Part shown: positions 23,891-35,132 of the stretch, piece after piece
Position numbering within the stretch: position 1 is the first letter of the stretch
Layout of the letters: each line of letters opens with the position of its first letter
Assembly (NCBI RefSeq): GCF_901933205.1
Contig: NC_044574.1
Location: 5,168,733 to 5,232,732 of the forward strand
Direction: 5' to 3'
Source: Camarhynchus parvulus
Lineage: Eukaryota > Chordata > Aves > Passeriformes > Thraupidae
Length of the DNA: 64,000 nt
Notes under the pieces: model-generated
Seen by the model: the letters and a program-made list of their open reading frames with translations, nothing else
Databases searched by the model: none
What the model was told of the DNA's origin: nothing
Translations under genes and position numbers: made by a program

Positions 23891-26774
23891 AAAGAGTAAA
23901 GTCATTTACTTGGTTCATTCCAGCTGCAGACATGAGCAACAAAGTTACCCACCCCATGGCTGACAATCAACAAGGGCTTTGGCTGCAGTGTGCTTATTTC
24001 CTCCTGAGAAAGCCTGAAAATTCCTCATCTTTGCAAGGTTTTTGAATCTTGCTGAAGTTCTGCCTGCAGTACCAGGTCCCTGACCCTCCTTTTCTGCAGA
24101 GATTGATGCAGGAGGTAGCCAGGGAGGGTGCCCAAAATACAGAACTTTGGCCACAGCCAGGGCTCTGCTTCAGCAGCAACAATTACATGAGGAAAGTGCT
24201 ACTAAAGATTAAAAAAAATTATTAATATCTAGTTTCCTCCTCACCTGTAGGGACAAACCAGGCATCACAGATGAATGCTGCAGCCAGCCAGGTATGAAAA
24301 GTATCTGGTGAGAGCAGCTCTCATCACTTATCTTCTGAGCACTGATGCTTTCCAAGCAATTACAGCTCACATCCTTCCTCAGCCAGGCATGTGCCCTAAC
24401 CACTAGACAGAGTCATGATTCTTTTTGCTCCTTCCCTGTAGCCTGATGAATCTTTAATTCTTTCATTAAAGCTGGAACAGCTTCAGCAAGAAGACTTGTC
24501 ATGGCCTCTCATTTTGGTGACTAAATTTATTTCCATTAATCTGTTGCTAGCAGATTTTTACTGCTTGTGGCTCCCTCTTACTTGGAGAAGTTTTTGCTGA
24601 CATGATTGTGTTGGCTGTACATTTGCCAGTCTGTCCTTGGGTACTGGCATCTGATCTGTTGACCAATTTCATCAAGCCCGAAAGAAGGACAGAAGTTTTG
24701 CAGATAATTGAGTACTGAAAAGCCTTATAAAGATGGGCAGGTGGCTAGAGAGGGAAAGATTAATCAGTTTGGCAAAAAGCAGGCAGAGCTCAAGCGTCAG
24801 CCTTTCCACTTAACAATGGGATTATTTCATGTTGTAACCAGGCTGCAGCTGTGCCTTTGCCTCCCCTTGTGCAGTGATGTGACAGTGGTTGGTGGGAAGA
24901 GTAACGCAGGGAATTTCAAATTCCAGCAGTTTAGGCTTTGCTCCTTCTGATGAAAGTAACTCTTTTCCTTCAGAACTGCATGCCCAGGAAATTAAATGAG
25001 ATTATACTGTTGGTTCTTGTCTGCTACTTCTGTCCTGTTCTTACTATGTTTATATAAAGTCATGACAATTTAACTTTTTAAAATTACTGATAACAATGGT
25101 GATTAAGTAAATGTTATTAGCACTATAACCTGTTAATGGAAAAGAAAAATCCCAGTTGGATTCTCAGCTCTCAGTTTACCAGTACTTTCCTACTCCTTGG
25201 AAAAAAAACCCAAATATATTAAAAAGGACATGGAGAACTTGGAAAATTATGTATTTATTGTAGCAAGTACCCTAAGCAATACTTGGGAAAAAAAATATTC
25301 AAGGTTCACATTTGATACCTGGAGTTGAATTAAAGAGAAAGAGAGAAAGGAAGCATGCAGGTAGAAAAGCAAACATTGCTTTGAAAAAAACTATTCAAAT
25401 ACCTGATCTTGGGAGGAAATGCTGATAAATCCACATTTTGGTCATGATTTCCCAAATATCTTGAAATGTACAATGATTTATTTTTCTCTTCTCTGTATCT
25501 GCCCTAAACACCTGGGATTTGACATCCCATTTTCTCCCATACCACTGAACAACACATTAGAGTCTTCATTTGAATAAACTTAATTTTCATTTACTCCTTC
25601 AGATATGCTTTATGGTGAAAATGTTACCTAGTTTCATTCATCAAGTGCCAGAGCTATCTTGCTTTTCTGATTCTTAAATTATCCTAAATACATCTTTACT
25701 CTGCACCAAAATAAATCAATTTACACAGTAACCAAAATTGGAATGGGAGGACCAGTCAGTCAATTCAAATGTGAGTTTATTTATAACTTGTTGGTTCAGT
25801 CACTTGGGAATGGAGATGGAGGCTGGTCTGGCTCCTCTCTCTGGCTCTCAGTGATGCTGTGCTGTCTGTTAAAGCATGATTTAACAGGTAAGTACTAAAA
25901 CTGATCTACTTTAAGACGTAAAAAACTCAGGTGATCACAAAAGCAAACTACTCTGTTGCTTGAAATGAAAATTCACTCTTAGTGAAAGCAGAAAGGCTGG
26001 TTGAGATCCTCAGGAGCTGAAACAAAGGATGAGCACAGCTCAGGAACACCAGAATTCTCCTTCAGGAGTACAATCCTACAGTTGTTCTTTGCATTCATTG
26101 ATTTTTATAAAATATAAAATCCACACTCATTCTAACCCTGTCATTGGGTGATGTGACAATCAACCTTGTCTTTAATTAGGAACTAAAAATTACAATGAAT
26201 ATTTCATCCCAGTAGGAATTTTCCTTTTGAAATGGGAAGGAAGTGGCTGTTCTTGACATTTCTCATGAACTTCATCTCTTACATTTCCATAGTAATAGTC
26301 TCCACAGTGAGCCATCAATCTCCATATTGCTTCAACTCAGAAAATTAAACAAAACCAAAGTATTTTAAGAGATCAGGAAGTAATCTTGAAAATAACTTGT
26401 TTAACCCAATATATCCCAGAATTGTCAGCAGAATTAAAAGTCATGTTTGTAATTAAGACACAGTGGAAAAGAGTTTTAAAAGATTTTGTAGACAAAAGTT
26501 ATTTCTCACATCCTACAGGTCTTGCCTAATACATCAGTAGCCAAAACCCCCAACCAACCACAAACTCTCCCACAAACAAACAAACAAATAAAATTCAAAA
26601 TCTCTTGTGGTTTCTAAAGTACAGCTGGAATTTAAAAACCCAGCTACTTACTTGAGTGTATAAAAAAATAAAACATAAGGAATAAGAGAGATAGAATTAC
26701 AACTCTTTCGAGATTAGAGAAAAAAAGCCCAGTTTTCACAGTTGTCACTAAAGAAATCTGTGCAAGACTTGTGC
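23891..26774. other. Non-coding stretch, no gene seen apart from one exon-like segment
   Basis: AT-rich, apparently single-copy. The one item noted separately is an exon-like segment at 25852-25887. A (CAAA)n run lies at about 26574-26592. The frame 24708-24950 (plus, 80 codons) is not recognisable. Confidence 0.55.
25852..25887 (+). other. Candidate short exon (36 nt), speculative
   Basis: A pyrimidine-rich acceptor (ctcctctctctggctctcag, ending at 25851) is followed 36 nt later by ttaacag|GTAAGTA at 25881-25894, a near-ideal donor. The third frame is open and begins with ATG at 25854 (MLCCLLKHDLT). It could be a first coding exon or a non-coding RNA exon, but no partner exons are visible, and chance pairs of good splice sites are expected over 64 kb. 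Confidence 0.12.
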
Positions 26775-27120
26775 TGTTTGAAATATTCATAAGAGATCCA
26801 AAAAAGGGAACAAGTAGAGAAGTGACAAAATTTGCAGCTGACAGAAAATGATTCAGGACACTTTAAACTGAAAGACAAGCAAGAAATTGCAGCAGGTTTT
26901 CCTGATGCTGGGTGATAAAGAGCTGCAATTGCTGATGGAAGACAGTTCTTGTTAAATGCAAAGGTGTAAACACAGGACAGAAATTCTCACTGTACATAAA
27001 GAGAGACTACTAAATTAATTTTTGCCAGTCTGAAAAAATCAGAGTCACTGTTCCTGGTCTCTTCAGAAATCCTGCTCAGTAATAAAGAGCTTTCATGAAG
27101 GCAAATAGGGCAGTGCTGTT
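26775..27120 (+). mobile_element. Ancient CR1/L3-like LINE fragment, ORF2 3' part
   Basis: The segment gaaatattcataagagatcc, then aagtgacaaaatttgcagctgacag, then gttaaatgcaaaggtg, and later gaaggcaaatagggc, follows the order of the region coding for the end of the CR1-type reverse transcriptase protein (FADD-like and NVxKC motifs in intact elements). It is riddled with differences and indels, so no reading frame survives. This makes it much older than the CR1 tails elsewhere in the window. Boundaries are approximate. Confidence 0.65.
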
Positions 27121-27294
27121 AAAAATGGTAGAGAATAAAACACAAAAAAATTAGAGGGAAAAATTTTAAGAGAAATACTTGACTTTGTGCCTTTCTGTCT
27201 TTTCTTGACTTAGAAAAGGAGATAGAATCAAAAAAACAGACAGGTAAGAGCAAAGTAATGAAAAATGTTCTCTAGAAAGTATTTTGAGCAATTT

Positions 27295-27333
27295 TGCAAA
27301 TTTAAGCAAGTATTTGCAAATTTAAGCAAGTAT
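27295..27333. repeat. 20-bp direct tandem duplication
   Basis: The unit ttgcaaatttaagcaagtat occurs twice back to back with no visible differences. An exact copy implies a recent duplication. Confidence 0.9.
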
Positions 27334-27844
27334 TCAAATGAGAAAAGTGAAGGAGAATATGACATGAGCTGCATAGAAAAAGAGGAATGGTCAGGAGAAA
27401 ATTCTTGCATAATTCACTTTTGAAAACAGAATAAAACCAAAACCAGAAAGCCAAGTAAGCCACTCTGAAATTGATAGAACTAATATTTTTTGTTACCCAG
27501 TATATGATTAGACAGTGAAATTCAGTGGGGTTTTCAGAAGGTCAGAAACTGAACTGGTTCAAAATCAGACACATTTGTGGCAGAGAGCTCTTGTGGCAGC
27601 TGCTATAAATCCATCCTGGAGCAGAGATGGCAAAGGATGAGGGAAGGTGGGAAGGCTGGAGGGACACAGCACTCTGAGCACTGTTTGGTGTTTTCAGCAG
27701 GTGTTTTCTGGAACACCACAAACATAATGGCAGGTTTCAGCTCCTTCACCACTTGTTGATTTAGACACATGTGTCACAGAATTCTTGAAATTATGCCCCA
27801 TGTCTTTAAATGAATTGCTTTCATTATTTCTTTCCTTATTTAAG

Positions 27845-27936
27845 GTGTGTGAGAACAATCTTTAAGTGTCAAAGAGACTTTCTTCTGCTTCTCCCGTGGT
27901 GTCAATGGCTTGGAACAGAAAGTAAACCAGTTTGGG
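27845..27936 (+). other. Candidate exon (92 nt), speculative
   Basis: A polypyrimidine acceptor (tttctttccttatttaag, ending at 27844) and a consensus donor GTAAGT at 27937-27942 bracket 92 nt. These are open throughout in the frame starting at 27846 (30 codons, beginning CVRTIFKCQRDF and ending ESKPVW). The other two frames contain stops. The length is not a multiple of three, so a coding exon would join introns of different phase. I do not recognise the peptide. It could equally be an exon of a long non-coding RNA or a chance arrangement. Confidence 0.15.
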
Positions 27937-30900
27937 GTAAGTTATTCTCTTTCTATTTCAATAGTTTGATTAGATATGTTGAACTCTAAAAAACTCCCCT
28001 GGCAAAAAATGTATTCTGTTTTCAGTATCTGCTGCTATCTATTTTATATATCCAAACATATACTTATTTCATGGACCCCTGAAAAGCTTTTAAAATAATG
28101 GTGATGAGTACTGCAGCTTTCCCTGGCCTGTCCTTTCTGACTGCTTGGGTAGACATTAATCCTGTATTTCATGAAGTAGTAATTCCTGCATTTTGCAAGC
28201 AGACTGAAGGTAAATTGACAAATTAAATTCTCCATGTATTTTGCAATAGAAAAATGCAATGCCTAGTGAATCCTTGCAATGCTTTAAATCCCTCATAAGT
28301 ACTTGTAAACTGTGATTTAATACCCTCTTCACTGCCTTTCACCAGTCTAAATGTGTTCAGCTCTTGAATCCCTTCCTAGTAAGAGTCCTTCTGTTTGGAG
28401 GAAGCTGGGAAATTGTTTAGATAATCAAACAAATGCTCACAATGTTGTCTCAGAGAACTTTCTATTAGTTTTTGGAAAGATTCCAGATTCCAATTTAAAA
28501 TAAAGGGCACCAGACTGAGCTCAGGGGGAGTAGAGAAGGGAATTAAAAAACTGATTCAGCTGCAACAACAAATATAAATTTGACCCAGGATTTAGCTTTG
28601 GCAAGGTGCTCCAAGTAGTTTCCTTAAGCAGCCTAAGGAGGAATGGTTTATTTGAACAAGTTCAAATGATGAAATATCTTAACACTGTGGTTAGTTATTG
28701 TGTTTACCAGGCACAGAGAAGCACTGATTTAGTAGATGTGGCACATAGTTTGCATGTAATACACTATAATCACAGTTTAGTGTTTCCTGTACTGCAGTGA
28801 ATTTTGCTTACAACAAATGTTCACCATCAGCTCTCCTTTCTGTTCTTCCCCTCCTTCTAGCCCCCTGCCCTTCCAAGAATAAATGTTCTGTTACTTCTGT
28901 AGCAAGTTAAAGAAGTTTAATCCTTGTTTTTTCTTTTGGCTAACGTAAGCAGGAATGCTACAAAATACTATATTCATTTTAAATCTGCTTTCTTGGTATT
29001 CAAATTTGCAGCAAATCAACCTTTGGCTTCAGATTACCTGACAAAAGCTTAAAGACATACACAGCTGCCTATATACGACCATAAACTCCATGTTTCTAAC
29101 AGCAAAGGTCTTGGCTAACCTCTCTTTCAACTTTGCTCCAAAGTGCCTGTTAATTTAGATTATTCAGATCTGCGGCTTTCCATTCTCCTTGGAAATAGTA
29201 TAACTGTTTTCTAAATTGTAGCCAAACTGCTTTTATCACTACCTATGTTTTTCACCACCAGCACCAGGAACTGGTGTTCCAAGAAAGAAATCCCAGGTAC
29301 CACTGAAATGAATGGGTTTGCTTCTCTTCCAAGTAAAGGCAAAGGGAATTTCATTCCAACACAGCACATCAGAGGTGCTCAGAAGATCATTGAGTTTTTC
29401 CCTCTAATTTGGTGTGACCTTCTCTCAGCTGTTCCCTAAATTGAATCTCAGCTGATAATTATTGAATGGCTCAGTCCTTTTATGTTCATTTTTTTCTCTG
29501 TCCCATTTCACAAATGGAATAGATTGTTGCCAAACGAGGCAGAGCTGTTTGGAGTAAGAGCCTTGGCATTAACAGCCTGGCAGTCCTGTTAGATTTGTTT
29601 AGTTTCCCTTCTAATCTCCTCATATAATCCCAACTTCACATTTTGCCAATCTAGAATGCTTAAAAACACTCAAACAAAAAACCCCACCTGACACTGAAAT
29701 GGTTTGATTTCCTTGATATAATTATTTTCATTCTGATTTATTTTCTCTTTTTGCCTTTTTTCCCCTAAATTGTTAAGCTACCTATGCTGCCTACACTCCA
29801 CCATCTCCATGCGCCGCCCAGCACACACTGAGCTAGCACAGACACTTTGGCATAACTGTTCTCTTTGCTGTGCCTGGAAATCTTTTCCAGGACAAGAAGG
29901 TGATGTTAAATCAGTGGGTCCAGAAGAGTTTAACTCCTCTGACACCTTACTTGAAAAATACCTGACACTGAGATTAAAACACTGACATCCACCAGGGTCT
30001 GATGGTCCCCGGTGAAACTGTTGTAGGGGAAAACACTGAGGATGAAAGACCTGGCTGGACAAATCACAGCTCCTCCAGGCTTCACTGTGCAAGCTGGAAA
30101 ACCTTTGAAATTGGTCCTGCTTGCCTGTTTTAATTGTCTTAAAAGCACAGTTCAATTATTGCTTTATTAAACCGTCTATTTTGAATAGGCTTGTATCTTA
30201 CTGGTTGGTTTCAGGATGTAAATGTGCATAGTTCCTCTCCAGAAAGCAGGCTACATAAATAAATAAACAAACAGATGAAGGATTTTGGATTAATACTCTA
30301 GAAAATTTGGGGCTAATTCTGAGAGATTTTGAAATTGCATTTCTGTTTATCTGGATGTATATTCAGCTCTGAGAATCCATACAAGATCTCTGTCAATCTA
30401 GGATTTAGCAAGATTAACCTCCCTTCGAGCAGAGGTTTTTTTGAGACTGACAGCTCCCTTTTATCTCTTTAAGCTATTGCTGCCAGTTAGTAGAAGCTTT
30501 CTCAAACAGAAAATAACAGCTTATTTTAATCCTGATTCAGGAAAAGTTAATTTTATACACTTACTCAAGTTCCACAGAGATCCTATCAGAGTCCTAAATG
30601 CCATTCTGAGTAGAAATTCTAGGTCATGGCCTTCATAAACATCTTATAAATAATTATAGGCTCCCAATTCAATAATGTGCCAAAAATATCAGCACTGAAA
30701 TCTCAATGGCATTTTGCAATTAAATATTAAAACTAGGCAAAAAACATAAAGGGTAGAATGTATATCAACTGCATCCTCTTTTCCTGACACTAACAATTCT
30801 CATCAGATTTGGATTTGAACAATATATATTTGTAAGCATTGGAGTAATTTTCTGAGCACCTTTCTGAGCTATAGGCTGTCCAAATCTTTCTGGTTCATCT

Positions 30901-31393
30901 GCTGACAAGCTCCTTTAATTTGATTATTTTTAATAGCTTTTCCAGGCAGGAGCAGCCAAGGTTTAAGCAAGCTGATATTCCAGTGTCTCAGAGAGGACTC
31001 ATGAGACAGGTCAGTGACTGCTGCAAAGTGCACCTGTGACTGTTGGAGAACCAGAAATCCACCCAGCAGTGATGATAGGGAGAGCAGATAGAACTTGGCT
31101 AAACTTATCTCCATGTTTGATATCTTGCTTAGATGTGAATTTTATTTATGAGTACAGATGTTTTGTGTTCTGCTTACTGTTCTCATAGAGGAAAGAAAGG
31201 AGACATAACCTCTCATGGTTGGGCAAGTTTTGATTTCTGGTGTAAATTCAAGTGGTCTTTGGTCCTTCATATCCTTAAGCACAATCTATGTCTTTAACTC
31301 CTCTTGTGCCTGCTTCATGCATTTATAACATTTTCCCATACTCCACTATTTGCTTCAATCCTCTTCCATCAGGTCTAATCCTGAAGCTCAGGA

Positions 31394-31441
31394 GTTTCAA
31401 AACTCCTGTTTGTCAGTTCTGACATTCAGGAGTTTTGAAAC
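31394..31441. repeat. Near-perfect 48-bp palindrome (hairpin)
   Basis: Left arm GTTTCAAAACTCCTG (31394-31408) is the exact reverse complement of CAGGAGTTTTGAAAC (31427-31441). The inner part continues with TGTCAG/CTGACA pairing around a 2-nt centre. Each arm is thus 23 nt with only two unpaired positions. In RNA it would form a long stem with a tiny loop. Confidence 0.93.
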
Positions 31442-31798
31442 ACAAAGAACAAAATAAGATTTAAAAAAGCAGTTTACATGCCATTAACTTTCCACACAAT
31501 TAACAAGAAAAAGCTTCGGGACATTTGTAACACCAAATTTCAGCAATAATTAAGTTATGCTCAGTGCAGGTTGATTTCTCTCATTACATGTACAGTTTAG
31601 CACTGGAGCGTGATGCTACAGTGAAATAACACTGAACTTCAGGTTATGCTGGTGACTACAGCTGCTGTAGGTTGTTTTTTAAATAATTATTTTAGTGTAA
31701 AATCTCCTTTTGCCTTTAACTCCCAGCGTGGCTTCCTGCCTAGTATAACAGCTGTGTCCTTTGGTTAGAGAGTCACATGGGAAAGAGAATTTATTTTT

Positions 31799-31820
31799 TA
31801 TATATATATATATGTATATG
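31799..31820. repeat. (TA)n microsatellite
   Basis: About eight TA dinucleotides followed by tgtatatgta. Confidence 0.9.
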
Positions 31821-33781
31821 TAGACATATATTTGTGTCCCTGAGGATGCTTCACTGGGCTGGTCTTTTCTCAGCACACATCAAAATAAACATATCTGGTG
31901 CAAAAGCTACAGCAGATAAAGTTACAGCCTGCAACAGGGGTAAAAGAAATGGGAACAGATAATTAAAGAAATAGTTTAAGAGAGACTTTTTGGGTGATGT
32001 ATGAAAGCTGAAAAAATTCTGTATTGAAAGAAAAATTTTTAAATATATTCACACAAATTTCATGTCCATATGTAAAGGCCTAGGTCTGACTGTTGTTCCA
32101 TTTTTCCTTGCTTTAAACAGTGATTTGGTCTTTGGACACTAAAAAAATTATATTGGTCTGAACTTCATCTAAGTATTTTGTGAAATGAGTCTCCTGTTCT
32201 GCAATGATTTCTTTCTTTGATTCCTGTAACCAGCTGAGTAAGCTAATAAATATGTAAAGGTGGCTCAATTAAAAATGGCATTGAAAAACAGGAAAATCCA
32301 GAGTTATATGAATAATTTCACACTGCATGCAAAATTGTCAAATTTTATCAGCTAGCCTTGTGTAAAATGAAAATAGCATTTTTTGACAAGTCAAGCAGCA
32401 CACACACAGGCAAAGAGGGCAATTTGTCCATTCTGCTGTGTAAATACACTTGGGGGGCAGAATTATGGGGAAAAAACTGTAGGGAACTTGATATAAAGCT
32501 TTAATCCCAGATGGGACTCATCTCTTTTGTTGTTTAAATGTTAGATGTCTGAATGCCTGCTAGGAATTGGGTTGTCCCGCTAAAAGGCTCATAACACACT
32601 GGCAGGAATCTTTTACACAGACTGAATGAATTTCCCTCTGAGGATTTTTTTTTTTTTTTTGAAATTTTTTCCCAATGGTTATAAAGGGAAAAAAAATTCC
32701 CAGTGGTTATAAATGTGCTAAGTAGCTCAGATATACTCATCAAACTTTTAGATGAGTCTTGGTTAGATTACTTCCTCCCTTCACCCTCTACAATCTGTTT
32801 CTGGGTAATTCAGAGTACTTATAATTGTCTTTGGACTCTGAACTGGAAGGTATTTATTGACAGGAAAAGAGGAAAACCATCACTTACCCCACAATTACTT
32901 GCTTTATTTGCTTTCTTTCCATGTTTCTGCTCCTCAGTTCATGGATGCTTTTGTAATACAGCCCAGCAATGACACACACACTTTGTGCCTTATTAAATAT
33001 TATTGTTAAATTAATTTTTATTTTTTTTTCAGATACACAGAGGGATGTATGTCAATCATACATTTGGAGATGAAAAGAAAAAAAACTGTACAGTTTGATA
33101 ATGACCAAAACCAAGGAGAATCATTTTCCCTTGACTATACATTAAGCAAGAATAAAGCAGAGGCCTTGTTATGAAGTAGAAAGTATATGTCCAAGTGTAT
33201 TTAATTTTTAAAAGGGCTTTTTAACAGTGAAAAAAGCAGAGAGTAAAATCCATATTCAAGAAGGAAGACTTTTTGAAGTATAGAAGGGCATTTTGCCAAA
33301 AGAATTATGTTTCTGAAGGAAGCAGTGCATGCCAATTTTTAATCCAAAGCAAAATGTCTGTAGCTGAGGTCTTAACTTCTGGAACAAAGGGATTGTATGC
33401 TACAGAACACTTGTAAAACAAGCAAGTAATCTCTGCACATGCCTGTGCAAGAAATGAATGGAACATTCTCAATTTATAAATGAGTAATAGTGAATCCTGA
33501 ACATTTTAAATTCATTTGTTGAGTTCCACTACAGGGAAGCCAGAATAGGAATGAGGATGGCATGGTACTAAGACTCTGTACCAAAAAGAAACCCCAAACC
33601 CCCAAAGAAACACTGTCTACACTGTCTTCAGCCATGTAAACCTGATATTCTAGACCTCTTCCAAACTTTAATGTATCTCCTTGGAAGAAGCCCTTTTTAA
33701 CAGAACTAAATATATGAATTGGCCTGTGTTCTTGAATAAGAAAGAAGTGGGACAGGCACCAATCCATGTTGTGGATATATG

Positions 33782-33978
33782 AAGGCTGAGGGAGTTGGGG
33801 TTGTCAAACCTTGAGAAAACAGGGCTCTGAGGAGGTGTTGTTAGCACCTTCCAGTACCTGACAGGGCTACAAGAGAGCTGGAGAGGGATTTTGCATGGGA
33901 ATGTAGTGATGGGACAAGGGATAATGGTTTTAAACAGGAAGAGGGCAGATTTAGATTAGATTTTCTTTAACCTGTGGG
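33782..33978 (+). mobile_element. CR1 LINE fragment, upstream part of 3' region
   Basis: CR1 landmarks occur in order: aaggctgagggagttggggttgt, ttgagaaaacagggctctgagg, gcaccttccagtacctgacaggg, acaagagagctggagagggatttt, gtagtgatgggacaagggataatgg, and agggcagatttagattagatt. This segment lies just upstream of the CR1 parts seen at 23626 and 56858. It stops at about 33978 without the CR1 tail, so the 3' end has been lost or rearranged. Confidence 0.9.
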
Positions 33979-34217
33979 ATCGGTGTGTACATCCTTCAGC
34001 CCTGAACCATCACTGCCTGAAAAGACATCAGCTGAATTCTTCAGTCCTGCAGATGAGTGGCAGGTCTGGTATGGCCTGCTGTCAACACTGGGATGCAGTG
34101 TGAGGCTTTGAGCCTTTAAAATGATTCACTTGGCTCCCTAGAGCATCACCTGGAGTATTTGGGATTATACAGAATTATCCAGTTAGTTTTGAGAGATTCT
34201 GCTAAACTGGAAGTGTA

Positions 34218-34309
34218 TCATGGAATCATAGAGTTGTCTGGGTTGGAAGGGACCTTAGAGATCACCGGATCAAGTTGCTTAGGGCCCCAAGCCACCTGGC
34301 CTAAACACA
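34218..34309 (-). mobile_element. CR1 LINE 3' end, antisense
   Basis: The sequence starts tcatggaatcatagag (the CR1 8-bp tail in antisense), then gggttggaagggaccttag, agatcaccgg, and aagccacctggcctaaacac. That is the standard antisense CR1 end. The next bases are the target duplication of the family A LTR. The sequence beyond the LTR (from 35133) does not continue CR1 convincingly, so either the CR1 copy was truncated there or the LTR landed at its edge. Confidence 0.85.
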
Positions 34310-35132
34310 CTGGGTGTTTTGGCTTGGAAAGACAGGTGTCTGCGAAGGAAGGCAGGTGCCTCCCTTGAAATGGAAAATGTCAATTATTATAATTTTGATA
34401 AATTATTATAATTTTAATATAATAATATATAATATATAATAATATATAATAATATATATTATATAATATATAATAATAATAATCAAAATTATTATAATTT
34501 TGAAATTAAGGGGCTCTCGGGTAAAGATAAGGGAGTAGGAATAACTGTTCTTTATTAGAGAAAAAATAAAAATAAAATAAAAATGCAGGGATTCAAAACA
34601 ACACTGCCAGAATCAGAACAGGCGCTGCCCCCGTGTGTGTCAGGGTGGTGGCACAGCCCCATCCCATGGGGGCTCAGCCCTCCTGCAGTGCCAGCTGTGC
34701 TTCTGCTGGAGCAGGGATCCTGCACAAGGGGGAAGTTTTCCTCTGCAGCTCCAGGGCTGCTGGAGATGGGCCTGGGCTCCCTCTGGGAATGCAGGGTAGC
34801 AGAAAGCTGCTCCTCTGGGAATGCAGTGGGCAAAGGCTGCTGTGGTGTCCCAAACCTCAGATTGTATCCCGGTAGGAATGCTTGGCTCCTCCCCCTGGGC
34901 GGAGCATCTCCCCATGGGATGATGGAATTTCATCAGCCATGCAGGGACATTCACTGGCCCATGAACAGAAGATAATTAATAATTAATGGCCCATGAACAG
35001 CAGAGATCTCCTGGAGGGAGGATTGGTTGTGGAAGAGATAAGGAAAACTGCCCAATGAACAGAAGAGAACTGCCCCACCTCTGACAGGTGACAATAGAAT
35101 ACACATCCCCATTTCCAACCTAAGACACTGGG
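34310..35132 (-). mobile_element. Solo LTR, family A copy 2, inverted
   Basis: The LTR is 34315-35127 (813 bp). On the minus strand it runs from TGTCTTAGG to CCAAAACA, matching the ends of copy 1. It is flanked by an exact 5-bp target-site duplication, ctggg at 34310-34314 and 35128-35132. The polyadenylation signal reads as TTTATT at 34551-34556. It is longer than copy 1, mainly because of an AT-rich foldback expansion at 34381-34503. There is no internal retroviral sequence. Open frames at 34555-34833, 34583-34975 and others are LTR sequence. The exact duplication suggests it is no older than copy 1, whose duplication has decayed at one position; this is weak inference. Confidence 0.93.
34381..34503. 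repeat. AT-rich foldback expansion inside LTR
   Basis: Almost pure A/T built from TAATA/TATAT units. The 17-mer aattattataattttga occurs at both ends (34382-34398 and 34487-34503), with a partial third copy at 34401-34416. The corresponding place in LTR copy 1 (about 4064-4082) has a single aattataataatt. The middle is close to self-complementary and could extrude as a cruciform. Confidence 0.9.

Larger units (their letters stand above)
27121..33781. other. Non-coding AT-rich stretch, no gene seen
   Basis: Contents named separately are a 20-bp tandem duplication (27295-27333), an exon-like segment (27845-27936), a 48-bp palindrome (31394-31441) and a TA microsatellite (31799-31820). A possible very old antisense CR1/L3 trace lies at about 28290-28400 (taccctcttcactgccttt, then gttcagctcttgaatccc), too diverged to be sure. 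A T run occurs at 32646-32660. The frames at 29778-30155 and 33474-33767 (minus) are unrecognised. Confidence 0.55.
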
